Below the pieces are notes generated by a model. The model ran no database searches. It saw only the letters and a program-made list of their open reading frames with translations, and was not told the origin of the DNA. A program made the translations under genes and the position numbers. From CAMPKL01 sp963805925 (GTDB taxonomy: Bacteria; Acidobacteriota; Terriglobia; Bryobacterales; UBA6623): a DNA stretch of 64,000 nucleotides. The stretch lies in contig CAWDWB010000008.1 of the NCBI GenBank assembly GCA_963805925.1, forward strand, positions 4,801-68,800. The letters run 5' to 3'. Positions 25,961-35,452 of the stretch are shown piece after piece. Position 1 is the stretch's first letter. Every line of letters begins with the position of its first letter.

Positions 25961-26893
25961 GTGTCGACAGGTCGGGCGGCCGCGAGTGGCAACGTGAATG
26001 TACTCTTCTTCGCGGGGGCTGGGCGCAGCGGGACCACAATCGTAGGCGACATGCTGGGTTCGGCAGCCGGCTTTTGCCATGTAGGGGAAAGCATCAAGCT
26101 CTGGCGACGAGCCTCTTCCGAGAAATGGCTCTGCGGTTGCGGCTTGCCTTTCCGCTGCTGCGAATTTTGGAATTCGGTTCTCGTGGCGGCGTTTGACGGC
26201 CTCCAGCCCGGGCAGGCTCGGGAGTTCGAAAATCTTCGCTTGGAAGTGCACAGGCAGCTGATCGCGCATCGGGGAGACATCGATTCTCCCGAGACAAGGG
26301 AGTACGCGACGCTGCTTGGCAAGCTGTACTCCGCCATTGAATCGCTCAGCGGCTGTGACGTGATTGTGGACTCCTCGAAGACCGCCGAGCTCGGCTGGCT
26401 ATTGGCGAGGCTGCCCGGCGTCAGACTGACCGTCGTTCGTCTTGTTCGAGACCCAATGGCGGTCGCATTCTCATGGACACGCAAGAAGCAAGTGCCGGTA
26501 ACAGAAGGAGTTGAATACATGCAGACGCGGTCGGTAGCCGATGCTTGCTCGATCTGGTCGATCTTGAATCGACGTGCGGACCGCCTCGCGGCGGCGCTCG
26601 GAGAACGCGCGTTTCTGGTGCGATACGAAGACTTTGCCGCTAATCCCAAAGTCCTGCTCAGAGCCGTCATGGAGATCGTGTCGGATGCAGAGTCCTTCCC
26701 TGAGTTCGTTAGTGAAAAGGCCTTCCGTGTGAAGACCAGCCATTCCGTTTCGGGCAACCCGGATCGATACCATTACGGAGACGTCGTGGAAATCGCGGTC
26801 GATGATACGTGGACGGAGTCGATGAATCCAAGCGACAGACTGCTTGCGGAGAGCATGACCGAGGACCTTCGGCAACTCTACGGCTATGCGTGA
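25961..26893 (+). CDS. Sulfotransferase family protein
   Basis: A 310-residue protein with the two PAPS-binding elements: FFAGAGRSGTTIVGDML near residues 15-31 (5'-phosphosulfate loop) and RLVRDPMAVAFSW near 165-177 (3'-phosphate site). The C-terminal HSVSGNPDRYHYGDV and W..SM segments are also typical. It would move sulfate from PAPS to a hydroxyl or amine of an unknown acceptor. The next gene on the opposite strand is a glycosyltransferase, which may hint at a glycan substrate. It lies 18 bp after the sigma factor gene. GTG 25961 or GTG 25994 may be the start. Confidence 0.85.
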   Translation: MSTGRAAASGNVNVLFFAGAGRSGTTIVGDMLGSAAGFCHVGESIKLWRRASSEKWLCGCGLPFRCCEFWNSVLVAAFDGLQPGQAREFENLRLEVHRQLIAHRGDIDSPETREYATLLGKLYSAIESLSGCDVIVDSSKTAELGWLLARLPGVRLTVVRLVRDPMAVAFSWTRKKQVPVTEGVEYMQTRSVADACSIWSILNRRADRLAAALGERAFLVRYEDFAANPKVLLRAVMEIVSDAESFPEFVSEKAFRVKTSHSVSGNPDRYHYGDVVEIAVDDTWTESMNPSDRLLAESMTEDLRQLYGYA

Positions 26894-26902
26894 GCTGCAT
26901 GA

Positions 26903-27973
26903 CTAGGCGGAGGCTGTCGGCTTGCGTAGCGCCAAGTCGATTCGCCTCGCGACGACCGCCGCTGCGCGCTCTCTCCCTGTGGCCGGCGGCCGCAACGGAC
27001 CGCGACGAATCGCCTCAGCCAAGTCGAGAGCAAGGCCTTCGGGTTGCAACTCACCAATCCTACGGAACGTGACGCCCGGTCTTGCCTTTGCGCGGGCGTC
27101 ATCGATGGGGTTCGACCCGGGAGAGAGAACAATCGACGTGATCCCGATGCTTTCGAGTTCTGCGGCGGTCTTGCGCGTCCCCTTTGTAATCGCCACATCG
27201 CTGGCCGCCATGATTCGATCAATTTGCCAATCGCGTTCGATGACGAGGATATCGAGCCGGTTCTGTGTAAGCGCTTCGATCGTCGGCGTGTCCTCGCCCG
27301 CCAGCCACAGGAGTCGCTTTGATTCCGCATCGAGTTGATCGAAGGCCTCGAGTACGAGGTTCGCGATCGGCGCTCTCGCCTCTGTGGCGTATCCGCTTGG
27401 TAAAACGCAGACCACCGTTGCGTCCTCATCCAGGCCCAGTTCCCTGCGAGCCCGGCCACGGTCGGCGCGCGAATACTCAAAGCGCCGCAGTATCGGTCCC
27501 ACGTACGTCACCTTGCCTTTCGCCTGGACGGGCTCTGGGGTGACCGGCTTGCGATCGATAAACAGGATCTGGTCCGCAAATCGCAGTGCGCTCATGATGA
27601 TCCGATCCTGGTCGGCGAACCAGTCCGTGATGAAGATCGCCGGCAAGTCGAACACCTTCGCCGCCGGCAATGCGCCGAATTCCTCGTGCGCGACGACTAA
27701 GTCCGGCTTCAGCCACGCGATGACCTTCGTCGACAATACGATGACGTCCAGAAGCGAGTTCACTTCCGGTAATCGCAGGTCGACTACGCTGAACCCACGC
27801 TCAAGCAGCGTTGCGGCGCCGGTTCCGTACGACACGAAGCGCACGTCGATGCCATTGTCGAGTCTCAACAGTTGCTCTGTGATCTCGATGTCGGGCACGG
27901 CGTGGCCGCGACCGCGACCGCGACAAAAGAACAATAACTTGCGCTTGGCGGGATCGAACTCGGGCGTGCCCAT
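26903..27973 (-). CDS. GT-B fold glycosyltransferase (MurG/UGT-like)
   Basis: A 356-residue protein. The N-terminal CRGRGRGHAVPDIEI loop resembles the GGTGGH-type glycine loop of MurG-like enzymes. The C-terminal half has VYVGPILRR-like text (KVTYVGPILRR), a Rossmann strand VVCVLPSG, and SDVAITKGTRKTAAELESIGITS, the donor-binding helix of GT-B enzymes. No membrane segment. It probably transfers a nucleotide-activated sugar; donor and acceptor are unknown. Convergent with the sulfotransferase, 10 bp apart. Confidence 0.78.
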   Translation of the reverse strand: MGTPEFDPAKRKLLFFCRGRGRGHAVPDIEITEQLLRLDNGIDVRFVSYGTGAATLLERGFSVVDLRLPEVNSLLDVIVLSTKVIAWLKPDLVVAHEEFGALPAAKVFDLPAIFITDWFADQDRIIMSALRFADQILFIDRKPVTPEPVQAKGKVTYVGPILRRFEYSRADRGRARRELGLDEDATVVCVLPSGYATEARAPIANLVLEAFDQLDAESKRLLWLAGEDTPTIEALTQNRLDILVIERDWQIDRIMAASDVAITKGTRKTAAELESIGITSIVLSPGSNPIDDARAKARPGVTFRRIGELQPEGLALDLAEAIRRGPLRPPATGRERAAAVVARRIDLALRKPTASA

Positions 27974-27984
27974 CGCTAGCTAAG

Positions 27985-28262
27985 CTTACTCGGGCTCCTT
28001 CGACCAAAGCCATTGAGAGGATTTCGTCGGTCACTTGTCCCTGCCCCACTCGTATATGCTCGAGACCCTCTGGAGGCGGACACTCCGACAATGCGCGGGT
28101 GATCCAGCGCCACGAGCTTGCCGGCTAGTCGTAGCGCCGACTTGATCGACGCGAGAATGTCTTCCGGGTACTCGAAGTGGTGATTACGTGCGGACCGTCA
28201 TGATGACGTCAACCGATTCCTCCTCCAAGCCTGTGTTGTGGTGTCCTCCGATGTGTTGAAGA
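27985..28262 (-). pseudogene. Class I SAM-dependent methyltransferase, C-terminal remnant
   Basis: In three frames the minus strand reads HNTGLEEESVDVIMTVRT, then HHFEYPEDILASIKSALR and KLVALDHPRI, then EHIRVGQGQVTDEI. Together this is the second half of a methyltransferase of the type with 'D..Y.V.TYHHFEYP..ML.S…LKPGG.L…D'. The SAM-binding half is missing. It abuts the broken hydrolase gene. Confidence 0.6.
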
Positions 28263-28918
28263 TCCGGCTCGCACGCGTTCCAGCAACTCGAGGATCGCCG
28301 CCGATGTTTGCCGGGCATGATCCGGATGCAGCGCCAGTGAGCTGTGAGTGGCACCCTCGACGGTAACGTGTTCGCTTTGGGTGGAGAGCGCCGCCAGCTC
28401 CTTCTGCAGCCTGAACCAAACAGCACGAGGCCGGCGATCTCGTCGGGGCGGCGTGCTTGAAAGGCGCGCGCATAGAGCCCTCCGATCGAATGCCCGACGA
28501 GAATGAAAGGTCCACGGAGATGAGCCTGGGCTAGCAGTGCATGGAGCGTTTCGGCGGTTCCCCGGAGGTCGCCGGCTTGATGGGAGTCGCTCCAGGGCCG
28601 TCCGGCGCGGTCGTAGGAGCAAGTATGCGTCACACGCGCGAGCTCAGGCTGGATCCAGGCCCACTCGGTTGAAGCGCCTCCAGAGAGCGCCTCCAAGACG
28701 ATCGTAGGCTCGCCTTCGCCCAGGCACGTGAGATGGAGGCGCGTGTCGCCGACCGGGACCATTTCGCCCGCTGAGGGGTAACGGTTGGCGTCGTGGGCAG
28801 CACCTCGAGATTGATAGACAATTCCGACGACAGAGGCCGCCGCCGTTGCGACGAGCGCGAAAATGCCCAACCGTCTGAGAATCGTTAGAATCGAGAACGG
28901 AAATCCCTTGGTTTTCAA
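28263..28918 (-). pseudogene. Alpha/beta-hydrolase with internal deletion and frameshift
   Basis: The start is intact: signal-anchor FALVATAAASVVGIVY, LGEGEPTIVLEAL, CSYDRAGRPWSD and GHSIGGLYARAF with the nucleophile Ser. After GLVLFGSG the frame breaks near 28420 and the cap and acid-residue region (about 80-100 residues) is missing; another frame resumes with LQKELAALSTQSEHVTVEGATHSSLAL, containing the catalytic His. It is a close relative of the gene at 19618 and cannot make a working enzyme. Confidence 0.75.
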
Positions 28919-28990
28919 GCGCCTAAGGTCTATGCTTGACTCGGTTAGGGCCGATTCTTCAACTGGCGGCGTTCGCGTGTCTTAGGAGCT

Positions 28991-31873
28991 ATGTTGCCAC
29001 CTGAGCAGGAGGCTACAGCGCATTGGCGGCGCGTCCGTAAATGTTTCGAGGATGCCGTGTCCCTCGTTGCATCCGAACGCGCCCACTACCTGGACTCAGC
29101 TTGCCGGGGCGATCCGGCTCTGCGCTCAGAAGTTGAGGAATTGCTCGAACACTATGATCGCAGCACGGGAGCGCTCGATACGTTTGCCGGCGTCGAGATC
29201 CGCTCCAGTCCTGGGCTGCAACCCGACGTCGTCGTGGGCCGCCGCTTCGAAATCCTCCGCAAACTCGGCGCAGGCGGCATGGGCGAGGTCTACCAGGCGT
29301 TCGATCGCGAACTGGGCGAGTGCGTTGCGCTGAAGAGAATACGACCCGAACTCGTCTTTGATTCCAAAATTCGCGAGCGCTTCAAACATGAAATCTTGAA
29401 TGGGCGTCGGGTGACACATCCCAACGTCTGCCGCATCCACGATCTGGTCGTCGACGATAGCGCCCAAGGCGCTCCTATCGCATTCACGATGGAGTTCCTG
29501 GCCGGCCAGACGCTGGCGGACTTGCTTCAACGTGAAGGCCGCTTGCCGATTGAGCGCGCCCTGCCGATCGTGCGACAGACGGTCGCCGGCCTCACTTCCC
29601 TTCACGAGTGCGACATTATCCATCGCGATCTCAAGCCCGCCAATGTCATGTTGACGGACGAGAGCGGTGCCGCTCAGAGGGTAAAAATCACCGACTTCGG
29701 ACTGGCCTGTCGCGATCCGAGCGGCGACGCCTTCAGTTCGCTGAGCGGCTCGCAGGAGATCGTCGGAACCCCGACCTACATGGCTCCGGAGCAGTTGACC
29801 GGCGAGCGCGACAAGGTCGGTCCCGCGACCGACGTCTACGCCCTCGGTCTTGTCATGTATGAAACGGTGACCGGCGAGCGCCCTTTCCCGGGCAAAACGA
29901 TCGCCGAGAACGTCTACGAGAAACTCAACGAACGACCCAAACACCCGCGCGAACACATCCCGGACTTGCCCGAGTCGTGGAACAACGCGATCCTGCACTG
30001 TTTAGAAGTAGAGCCCGAGAACCGGCCCCAGAGCCCTCAAGAGGTCCTGGAGGCGCTCGAGGGCATCCGCGAACCGCCTGTTCCCCCTAAGTCGAAGCGG
30101 GTCTTTTGGAGCGACAAGAAGCTGCGTTGGGGCGGCGTGGCCGCGCTGGGATTGTTTTTGGCCCTTTCGACGCAGTATGGCCGCCTGTTTGTGACAGGAG
30201 AGCCTCGGCAACTCAGCGTCGCCGTCCTGCCGTTCGGAGTCATGGGCGACGATCCGGAACTGCCGGCGTTCGCCGACGGACTCATGGCCACGATCACGAG
30301 ACGCTTGACCCAGTACGAAGGCATCAACGAAGACCTCGTTGTCACAGCTCCAAGCATGGTTTTGAGCCTAGGCGTCGCCGACCCGGCGGCCGCCGGCAAG
30401 AAGCTGGGCGTCAACTATGCGATTGAAGGTGATCTGCAGGCGTCAGGTGAAAGACTGGTTCTGACTTTGAGTTTGGTGGACACCGACGAAGGGCACCAAC
30501 TCGACGCCGCCATGGTGGAGGGATCACGTGAAAACGCTTTCGCGCTACAGGACGGAGCTGTTCGCCGGCTGGTGAATATGCTTGATCTGCAAATTCAACC
30601 AGAGAATCTCGACAGCGCGGAGGGTCTCACGGGAAAGGCGCTCGGCGCCGCGCAATTCTATACCGCGGGGATTGGATACCTCCAGCGCGGCGACGTTGTC
30701 AGCAATGTCGAAAACGCCATCACACAATTCAACCGTGCATTGGAACGCGACCCGAAGAGTCCATCGGCCCATGCGGGTCTTGCCAAAGCCTACTGGCTCC
30801 TATACGACCGAAAGGGCGACGCATGGGCTGCGGAGGAAGCGGCAAAGGAAGCGCGCTCCGCCCTTGACCTCGACGAGCATTTTCAACCGGCCCTGGTGGC
30901 AATGGGGAGAATTCTCGTCGGCACTGGTGAAGATGAACAAGCCCGGGACTACCTCAGCCGTGCGGTGGACCTCGATCCGCGAGATGGAGAAGCGTACGCT
31001 CTGCTGGCGCAATCGCTGGCGAAGCTCAGCCGGTACCAGCAGGCGGAAGTGGCCCTGAACAGGGCGCAGTCCCTTAGACCCGGCGATTGGGCCATCTACA
31101 AACAGGCCGGACTCTTTTACCTTCGCCGGTCCCGCTTCGAGGAAGCTGCGGACAACTTTCGCACGGTTGTTCAACTATCTCCCGATAACGCCCAGGGTTG
31201 GAGCAACCTCGGCGTAGCTTTGTATCAGGACGATAAGATCGACGAAGCTCGCACCATGTTTGAACGCTCCGTGGAAATTGAACCGCGACCAAGCGCCCTC
31301 ACGAATCTCGGCAATCTCGCTTTTGAGCTTAGCAATTACGCAGAAGCCGCGCAATACTTTTCGCGCGCGGTCGAATTAAGCCCGAACACTTTCCTACTAT
31401 GGGGTAACCTGGGCGCGGCGTACAAATGGTCAAACGACAACCGGTACCGGGAGACATACCGAAAAGCGATCGGACTTCTCAAAGCACAAATAGGAGTCAG
31501 GTCCCGTCGGTCTGACCTATACAGCTACCTCGCTTTGTACTGCGCAACGATCGGGAACTCCGGCGATGCGCGTGCCGCGCTCCGGATCGCGGCAAAAGAT
31601 CTAGATAGCCTGTCATCGACCGATTTGGTCCGCCTCGGGGAGGTCTACGAGATACTCGGTGAACGCTCTCGAGCAATCGCCTTACTCCGAACCTCACTCG
31701 CAGCGGGTTACTCCGAACAACAACTCTACAGAATGCCGACGTTTCAGGCTCTGCTTGCGAGCCCCGAATGGAGGGCCTCATCCGCCGGTTTCATTAACGA
31801 CTCTTTCGAGGAGCAAAAGCATGCAAGATCAAATGCAAAAGGACACGCAACAAAAAAAGGAAACGAAGACTGA
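28991..31873 (+). CDS. Ser/Thr protein kinase with TolB-like and TPR regions
   Basis: A 960-residue protein; ATG 28991 with GGAGCT upstream. After an N-terminal segment shared with the kinase at 41275 (W.R…FEDA…R..YL..AC..D..LR.EVE.LL), the kinase domain covers about 80-355: GAGGMG loop, CVALKRIRPEL, IIHRDLKPANVML near 211, DFGLAC, MAPEQL. A transmembrane helix at about 378-395 is followed by a TolB-N/FlgO-like region (LSVAVLPFGVMGDDPELPAF) and eight or more TPRs. It is a membrane receptor-type kinase. It overlaps the next gene and probably heads a four-gene operon. Confidence 0.93.
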   Translation: MLPPEQEATAHWRRVRKCFEDAVSLVASERAHYLDSACRGDPALRSEVEELLEHYDRSTGALDTFAGVEIRSSPGLQPDVVVGRRFEILRKLGAGGMGEVYQAFDRELGECVALKRIRPELVFDSKIRERFKHEILNGRRVTHPNVCRIHDLVVDDSAQGAPIAFTMEFLAGQTLADLLQREGRLPIERALPIVRQTVAGLTSLHECDIIHRDLKPANVMLTDESGAAQRVKITDFGLACRDPSGDAFSSLSGSQEIVGTPTYMAPEQLTGERDKVGPATDVYALGLVMYETVTGERPFPGKTIAENVYEKLNERPKHPREHIPDLPESWNNAILHCLEVEPENRPQSPQEVLEALEGIREPPVPPKSKRVFWSDKKLRWGGVAALGLFLALSTQYGRLFVTGEPRQLSVAVLPFGVMGDDPELPAFADGLMATITRRLTQYEGINEDLVVTAPSMVLSLGVADPAAAGKKLGVNYAIEGDLQASGERLVLTLSLVDTDEGHQLDAAMVEGSRENAFALQDGAVRRLVNMLDLQIQPENLDSAEGLTGKALGAAQFYTAGIGYLQRGDVVSNVENAITQFNRALERDPKSPSAHAGLAKAYWLLYDRKGDAWAAEEAAKEARSALDLDEHFQPALVAMGRILVGTGEDEQARDYLSRAVDLDPRDGEAYALLAQSLAKLSRYQQAEVALNRAQSLRPGDWAIYKQAGLFYLRRSRFEEAADNFRTVVQLSPDNAQGWSNLGVALYQDDKIDEARTMFERSVEIEPRPSALTNLGNLAFELSNYAEAAQYFSRAVELSPNTFLLWGNLGAAYKWSNDNRYRETYRKAIGLLKAQIGVRSRRSDLYSYLALYCATIGNSGDARAALRIAAKDLDSLSSTDLVRLGEVYEILGERSRAIALLRTSLAAGYSEQQLYRMPTFQALLASPEWRASSAGFINDSFEEQKHARSNAKGHATKKGNED

Positions 31874-32282
31874 GAGCCAGCAGTCCGAAACAGTGCTGGA
31901 TTTCGGCGTACCGAACACCATTGGTCTGCACGCGGATCCGGCCACCCAATGCGTTCGAGTTGGCCCCCCTCGACCGGGCCGGGCCTGCAAGTCACAGTCC
32001 CTGACCGTCAAGATTCGGAACACGGGGGGCATCGCCATCCTGTTTCGGATCGCTCCGGGAACTTCGGAGGACGCGTTCGTTAACCCTCCTCCGTTGACGC
32101 CTCTGGGCCCCGGCGATCATATCGACCTCGAGATCAAGGAGCATCTGGGAATTGCCAAAACGAACTGCGGAACCAACACGACTTCGCCCGCAACCGTCCC
32201 TCGTCAATATGATGTAACTTTTCAAACCGTACCGTCGACCTGCGGCGATCTCGAGGATCCTGACATGTATATCGAATGTTGA
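31821..32282 (+). CDS. Small hypothetical protein coupled to kinase
   Basis: A 153-residue protein starting inside the end of the kinase gene (53-bp overlap) with GAGGAG before ATG 31821. The N-terminus is Gln/Lys-rich and probably disordered. Residues about 30-153 are beta-rich with five Cys (QCVRV, ACKS, NCGT, TCGD, IEC) and a KIRNTGGIAILFRI stretch resembling an Ig-like or ASPM/SPD-2-Hydin type strand. No signal peptide. Function unknown; the overlap suggests joint expression with the kinase. Confidence 0.65.
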   Translation: MQDQMQKDTQQKKETKTESQQSETVLDFGVPNTIGLHADPATQCVRVGPPRPGRACKSQSLTVKIRNTGGIAILFRIAPGTSEDAFVNPPPLTPLGPGDHIDLEIKEHLGIAKTNCGTNTTSPATVPRQYDVTFQTVPSTCGDLEDPDMYIEC

Positions 32283-32329
32283 GTTGACTATCACAGCACT
32301 GCAACAGCACGCACTCGTAGGAGGCGACC

Positions 32330-33817
32330 ATGATTTGGTTCCGGTTACTCGGGGCTCTGGCGGCGGCGCTACCAGCCATGGCGTCACCTTGGATCCTGAC
32401 ATATTCTGAATGCGCCTCGAACTGGCAGGCCGTGGCCGCGGAAATCGTCGATAAAGAAATAGAATCACAGACTTCCAGCTGGGAAGTCATTGTGGACGGT
32501 AGGGGCGCAAGCACTGTACATCTGGATTTCCACGGTCTTCCCGGGGCTCAAGTCTTAACGGTCAGCGCGGCAGCCGGTCAAGTCACGAACAATACGCCGG
32601 CAATGCCCCGCATAACGATTACGCCTCCAGGCCCTCAAACGACTTTCACGATCTCCGGCATACCAATTAGTACGGACGCAGCGCCGATTTGGGCGACCGT
32701 AGCGATCGAGCGCGCCTCTCCGTTTGTGATTGGGAGCGAAAGAGGCGCTATATCCATTACGCAGTCCGGGGCCGACATTGTTTATAGCCGCTTCTATGCC
32801 GGATTTCGGTTTCGCGAGTGCGAACCGTTCGGCGCAACCGGCAGTCACGATTCAATTTCATTTCTGGGCTCAAAGCCCAGCGGTCCGACAGTAGCTGTGG
32901 TTGATGGGTCGTTTGGCGTCGCACAGCCGCGGGGATGTCGTCAAGATGACGCGTTCAAGATTACGCCCGCGGCGGCAAGCGCTCCGTCTGCCATAGCCAT
33001 CTCCAACTATGCGCCAGACCCTAATTGTCCCTCTGAGATCGCTCTTTTTTCTTGGAAGACGGCGCCAGCATTCGTGCCGCACCCGCAGTGGACACCGGGC
33101 CCTGATTTAGTGGGCGTAACTTTGCACAAATCCGTCGTTGTGCCTGTGAAGTTTTGGGTGTTGAGCAAGGCGCAGTCTGATCTCCACTCACAGTTGCTGT
33201 TGATTTCACGCGCAGTTGTGGCGAATCGCTTGTTCAAGGAGAGTCTCGCTGGTATCACGTTTAAGTGGGCATTCGGAACGGTCAGCTCCGGCGAGTTCGC
33301 CTTGGCCGCGCAGTGTATCAATTCGGGCTGCACGTTGGGTCCTCAAAACGGCCCGACGCCTTGTCCTTATTCAAGATGGAAAGAGACGCCGTGGTACGAC
33401 GATAAGGCGCTGAATGTCTATCTAGTGGACCAAGGCAGTAATACGACCTGCGACGACCGACAGGTTATATATTTGCACACGCCGCGGAGTATCACGCTGG
33501 CCCATGAGGTGGGTCACGCGTTTGGCCTAACGCCGCACGATCAAGGAGGGCATGCGGATTACTACGACGATCCTGTGGATCCCGACCGATACAGTTTCGG
33601 CAATGACAATCTCATGTGGGGCCTGTCCGGGGTTCCGGGTGGTCGCGAAAAGCTCACGTTAGGCCAGGTCTTTCGCATGCACACGCACTCTGTGTCTGCG
33701 CTCCATCTGCTTAAAAACCCGGGGGGCGGCATTGTCCGATACTGCCATCCCCGCGATCGAAGCCCGGCCTGTCCATCGCTGACGTTGGATGTGACGGGGA
33801 AGATTCCGATTCCCTAG
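32330..33817 (+). CDS. Secreted metzincin-like metalloprotease
   Basis: A 495-residue protein with a signal peptide (WFRLLGALAAALPAMASP). ATG 32330 follows AGGAGG. Residues 25-270 are beta-rich. Near 390 lies LAHEVGHAFGLTPHDQGGHAD, a HExxHxxG zinc motif; the third His is one residue later than in the usual HExxHxxGxxH, leaving His or Asp in HD as possible third ligand. NDNLMWG about 35 residues later fits a Met-turn. It is probably an extracytoplasmic zinc peptidase. It follows the kinase and small gene on the same strand, 47 bp apart. Confidence 0.75.
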   Translation: MIWFRLLGALAAALPAMASPWILTYSECASNWQAVAAEIVDKEIESQTSSWEVIVDGRGASTVHLDFHGLPGAQVLTVSAAAGQVTNNTPAMPRITITPPGPQTTFTISGIPISTDAAPIWATVAIERASPFVIGSERGAISITQSGADIVYSRFYAGFRFRECEPFGATGSHDSISFLGSKPSGPTVAVVDGSFGVAQPRGCRQDDAFKITPAAASAPSAIAISNYAPDPNCPSEIALFSWKTAPAFVPHPQWTPGPDLVGVTLHKSVVVPVKFWVLSKAQSDLHSQLLLISRAVVANRLFKESLAGITFKWAFGTVSSGEFALAAQCINSGCTLGPQNGPTPCPYSRWKETPWYDDKALNVYLVDQGSNTTCDDRQVIYLHTPRSITLAHEVGHAFGLTPHDQGGHADYYDDPVDPDRYSFGNDNLMWGLSGVPGGREKLTLGQVFRMHTHSVSALHLLKNPGGGIVRYCHPRDRSPACPSLTLDVTGKIPIP

Positions 33818-33827
33818 ACCGCGTCGT

Positions 33828-34418
33828 ATGAGGTATCCCATGAGGATGTTGACAAGAGGATATGCTCCACCGATTGTTCTTTGTCTGATGTGCATTGGGA
33901 CCGGCGGTCTCGCACAAATAGTGCCTCCTCCAGAGAGCGTACCGGAAGGCGTTTTGAACCTATTTGAGTGTTTGGATTGCAGCGACGATCAACTCGCGAG
34001 GGCTTTTGAAGCGTTGCCGGAATCACTGCTCAACGTGGTGGCTGCCGGAACTCTGGAGTCGACGAGAATTTCAATTCTGTTCACCTTTGCTCGGTACGGT
34101 CCACCCGCGTCAAGTAAGAGGATGTACGAACGACGTTTGAGAAAGCAGTTCAAACGCATGCGCAATGACGAGGAGTGGGCTGACTGGGTCGGTCCTCGAG
34201 GAGATTTTACTGAAGTGGACTTCATCAGAGTGAGCATGGACGAATTCATCGCCGAATACCAAATCCGTGCCGCCAGGGTTATCGGCGTCGTGAAGCCAAG
34301 TCTCACCGATTATGCGAAAGAGTTTGCCGAGCTAGAGAGACTGGATTCCGATGTTTCAGAGAGCCGAGGCGACGTCCGCCGGGCGGTAGCGGAGGCGCTG
34401 GACCGCCTGAGGCGGTAG
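33828..34418 (+). CDS. Secreted hypothetical protein
   Basis: A 196-residue protein 10 bp after the metalloprotease gene. The N-terminus looks like a signal peptide (YAPPIVLCLMCIGTGGLAQ). The mature part is charged and mostly helical, with a C-terminal helix rich in Arg and Glu. No known domain is recognised. Its place as last gene of the kinase operon suggests it works with the secreted peptidase. Confidence 0.65.
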   Translation: MRYPMRMLTRGYAPPIVLCLMCIGTGGLAQIVPPPESVPEGVLNLFECLDCSDDQLARAFEALPESLLNVVAAGTLESTRISILFTFARYGPPASSKRMYERRLRKQFKRMRNDEEWADWVGPRGDFTEVDFIRVSMDEFIAEYQIRAARVIGVVKPSLTDYAKEFAELERLDSDVSESRGDVRRAVAEALDRLRR

Positions 34419-34572
34419 ATGGCTTCGGTCGGGCTTCCCAAAGGATCCGGGAACACGGAGCGACCGGATCATCGCTAAACCTAAAGTGCGAACCTTTATG
34501 TTCGACCGACCCAAAAGACTGTGAGCGGACAGGACCAATAGGAGCCTCGATCGCGAGTCCGCGCAAAGCCGC

Positions 34573-34580
34573 ATTTTCTC
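34573..34580. repeat. Target-site duplication, left
   Basis: ATTTTCTC, repeated exactly at 35976-35983 directly outside the IS256 ends. Confidence 0.8.
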
Positions 34581-34690
34581 GGGAGTGTCAACGGTTCTGT
34601 GTAAACGACATTCTCATACCGCTTCTGCCGCAAGACCCTCGTAGAGGGCCGCGCGCCCCCGCGCGGGGGTGCGCGGCGCGGCCGGCTTGG

Positions 34691-35452
34691 TCATCGCGCC
34701 TCCGCCCTCGCCATACGCTCCGGCCACAGGATCTCAAAGCGGTTCAGCGCCGCCCGCCAGCCCGTGACGAAGCGCCACTTCTTCGAGACGTTGCCGATCA
34801 CCAGAAACAGGAGTTTCAGCGCCGCCTCCTGGGTCGGAAACGAGCCACGCGTTTTGGTCGCCTTGCGCAGCGAGCGGTGCAGCGATTCCACCGCGTTCGT
34901 CGTATACAGAATCCGGCGCACCTCGCGCGGAAACGCAAACAGCGGCCGGATGCGCTCCCAGTCACGGCGCCAGATGCGGCCCAGCGGCGGATACGCCGCA
35001 TGCCACTTCGCTTCGAACGCTTCGAGCTCGGCCTCGGCCGCCGATTCCGTCGCAGCACCGTAGATCCGCTTCAGATCCGCCGCCACCTGCTTGCGTTGCT
35101 TCCAGCCGACATATTTCAGACTCGCTCGTACTAAATGGACGATGCACAACTGCACCGTCGCCCGCGGATAGACCGCTTCGATCGCCTCGGCGAAGCCCTG
35201 CAACCCACCGACGCAGAAAAACAGCACGTCCTCGACGCCGCGGTTCTGCAACTCAGTCAGCACCTGTAGCCAGAACTTCGCGCCTTCGGAATCGGCCACC
35301 CACGGCCCCAGCACCTCTTTCTCGCCTTCCAAGTTGATTCCCAGCGCCACGTAGACCGCCCGGTTGGCCACTTGGCCGCCCTCGCGGATCTTCACGAACA
35401 GCGCGTCGAGAAACACCACGGATAGAGCTTCTCGAGCGGCCGCCGCTGCCAT
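34691..35452 (-). CDS. IS256 transposase, C-terminal frame
   Basis: Catalytic part of the transposase: VVFLDALFVKIREGG holds the first Asp; the second Asp is expected in a C.DGL.G motif but the DNA reads CVGGLQGF (GGT at the Asp position); NAVESLHRSLRK holds the Glu. So besides the frameshift, one of the three DDE residues is lost. Downstream ERIRPLFAFPREVRRILYTTNA is typical of the family. Confidence 0.85.
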   Translation of the reverse strand: MAAAAAREALSVVFLDALFVKIREGGQVANRAVYVALGINLEGEKEVLGPWVADSEGAKFWLQVLTELQNRGVEDVLFFCVGGLQGFAEAIEAVYPRATVQLCIVHLVRASLKYVGWKQRKQVAADLKRIYGAATESAAEAELEAFEAKWHAAYPPLGRIWRRDWERIRPLFAFPREVRRILYTTNAVESLHRSLRKATKTRGSFPTQEAALKLLFLVIGNVSKKWRFVTGWRAALNRFEILWPERMARAEAR

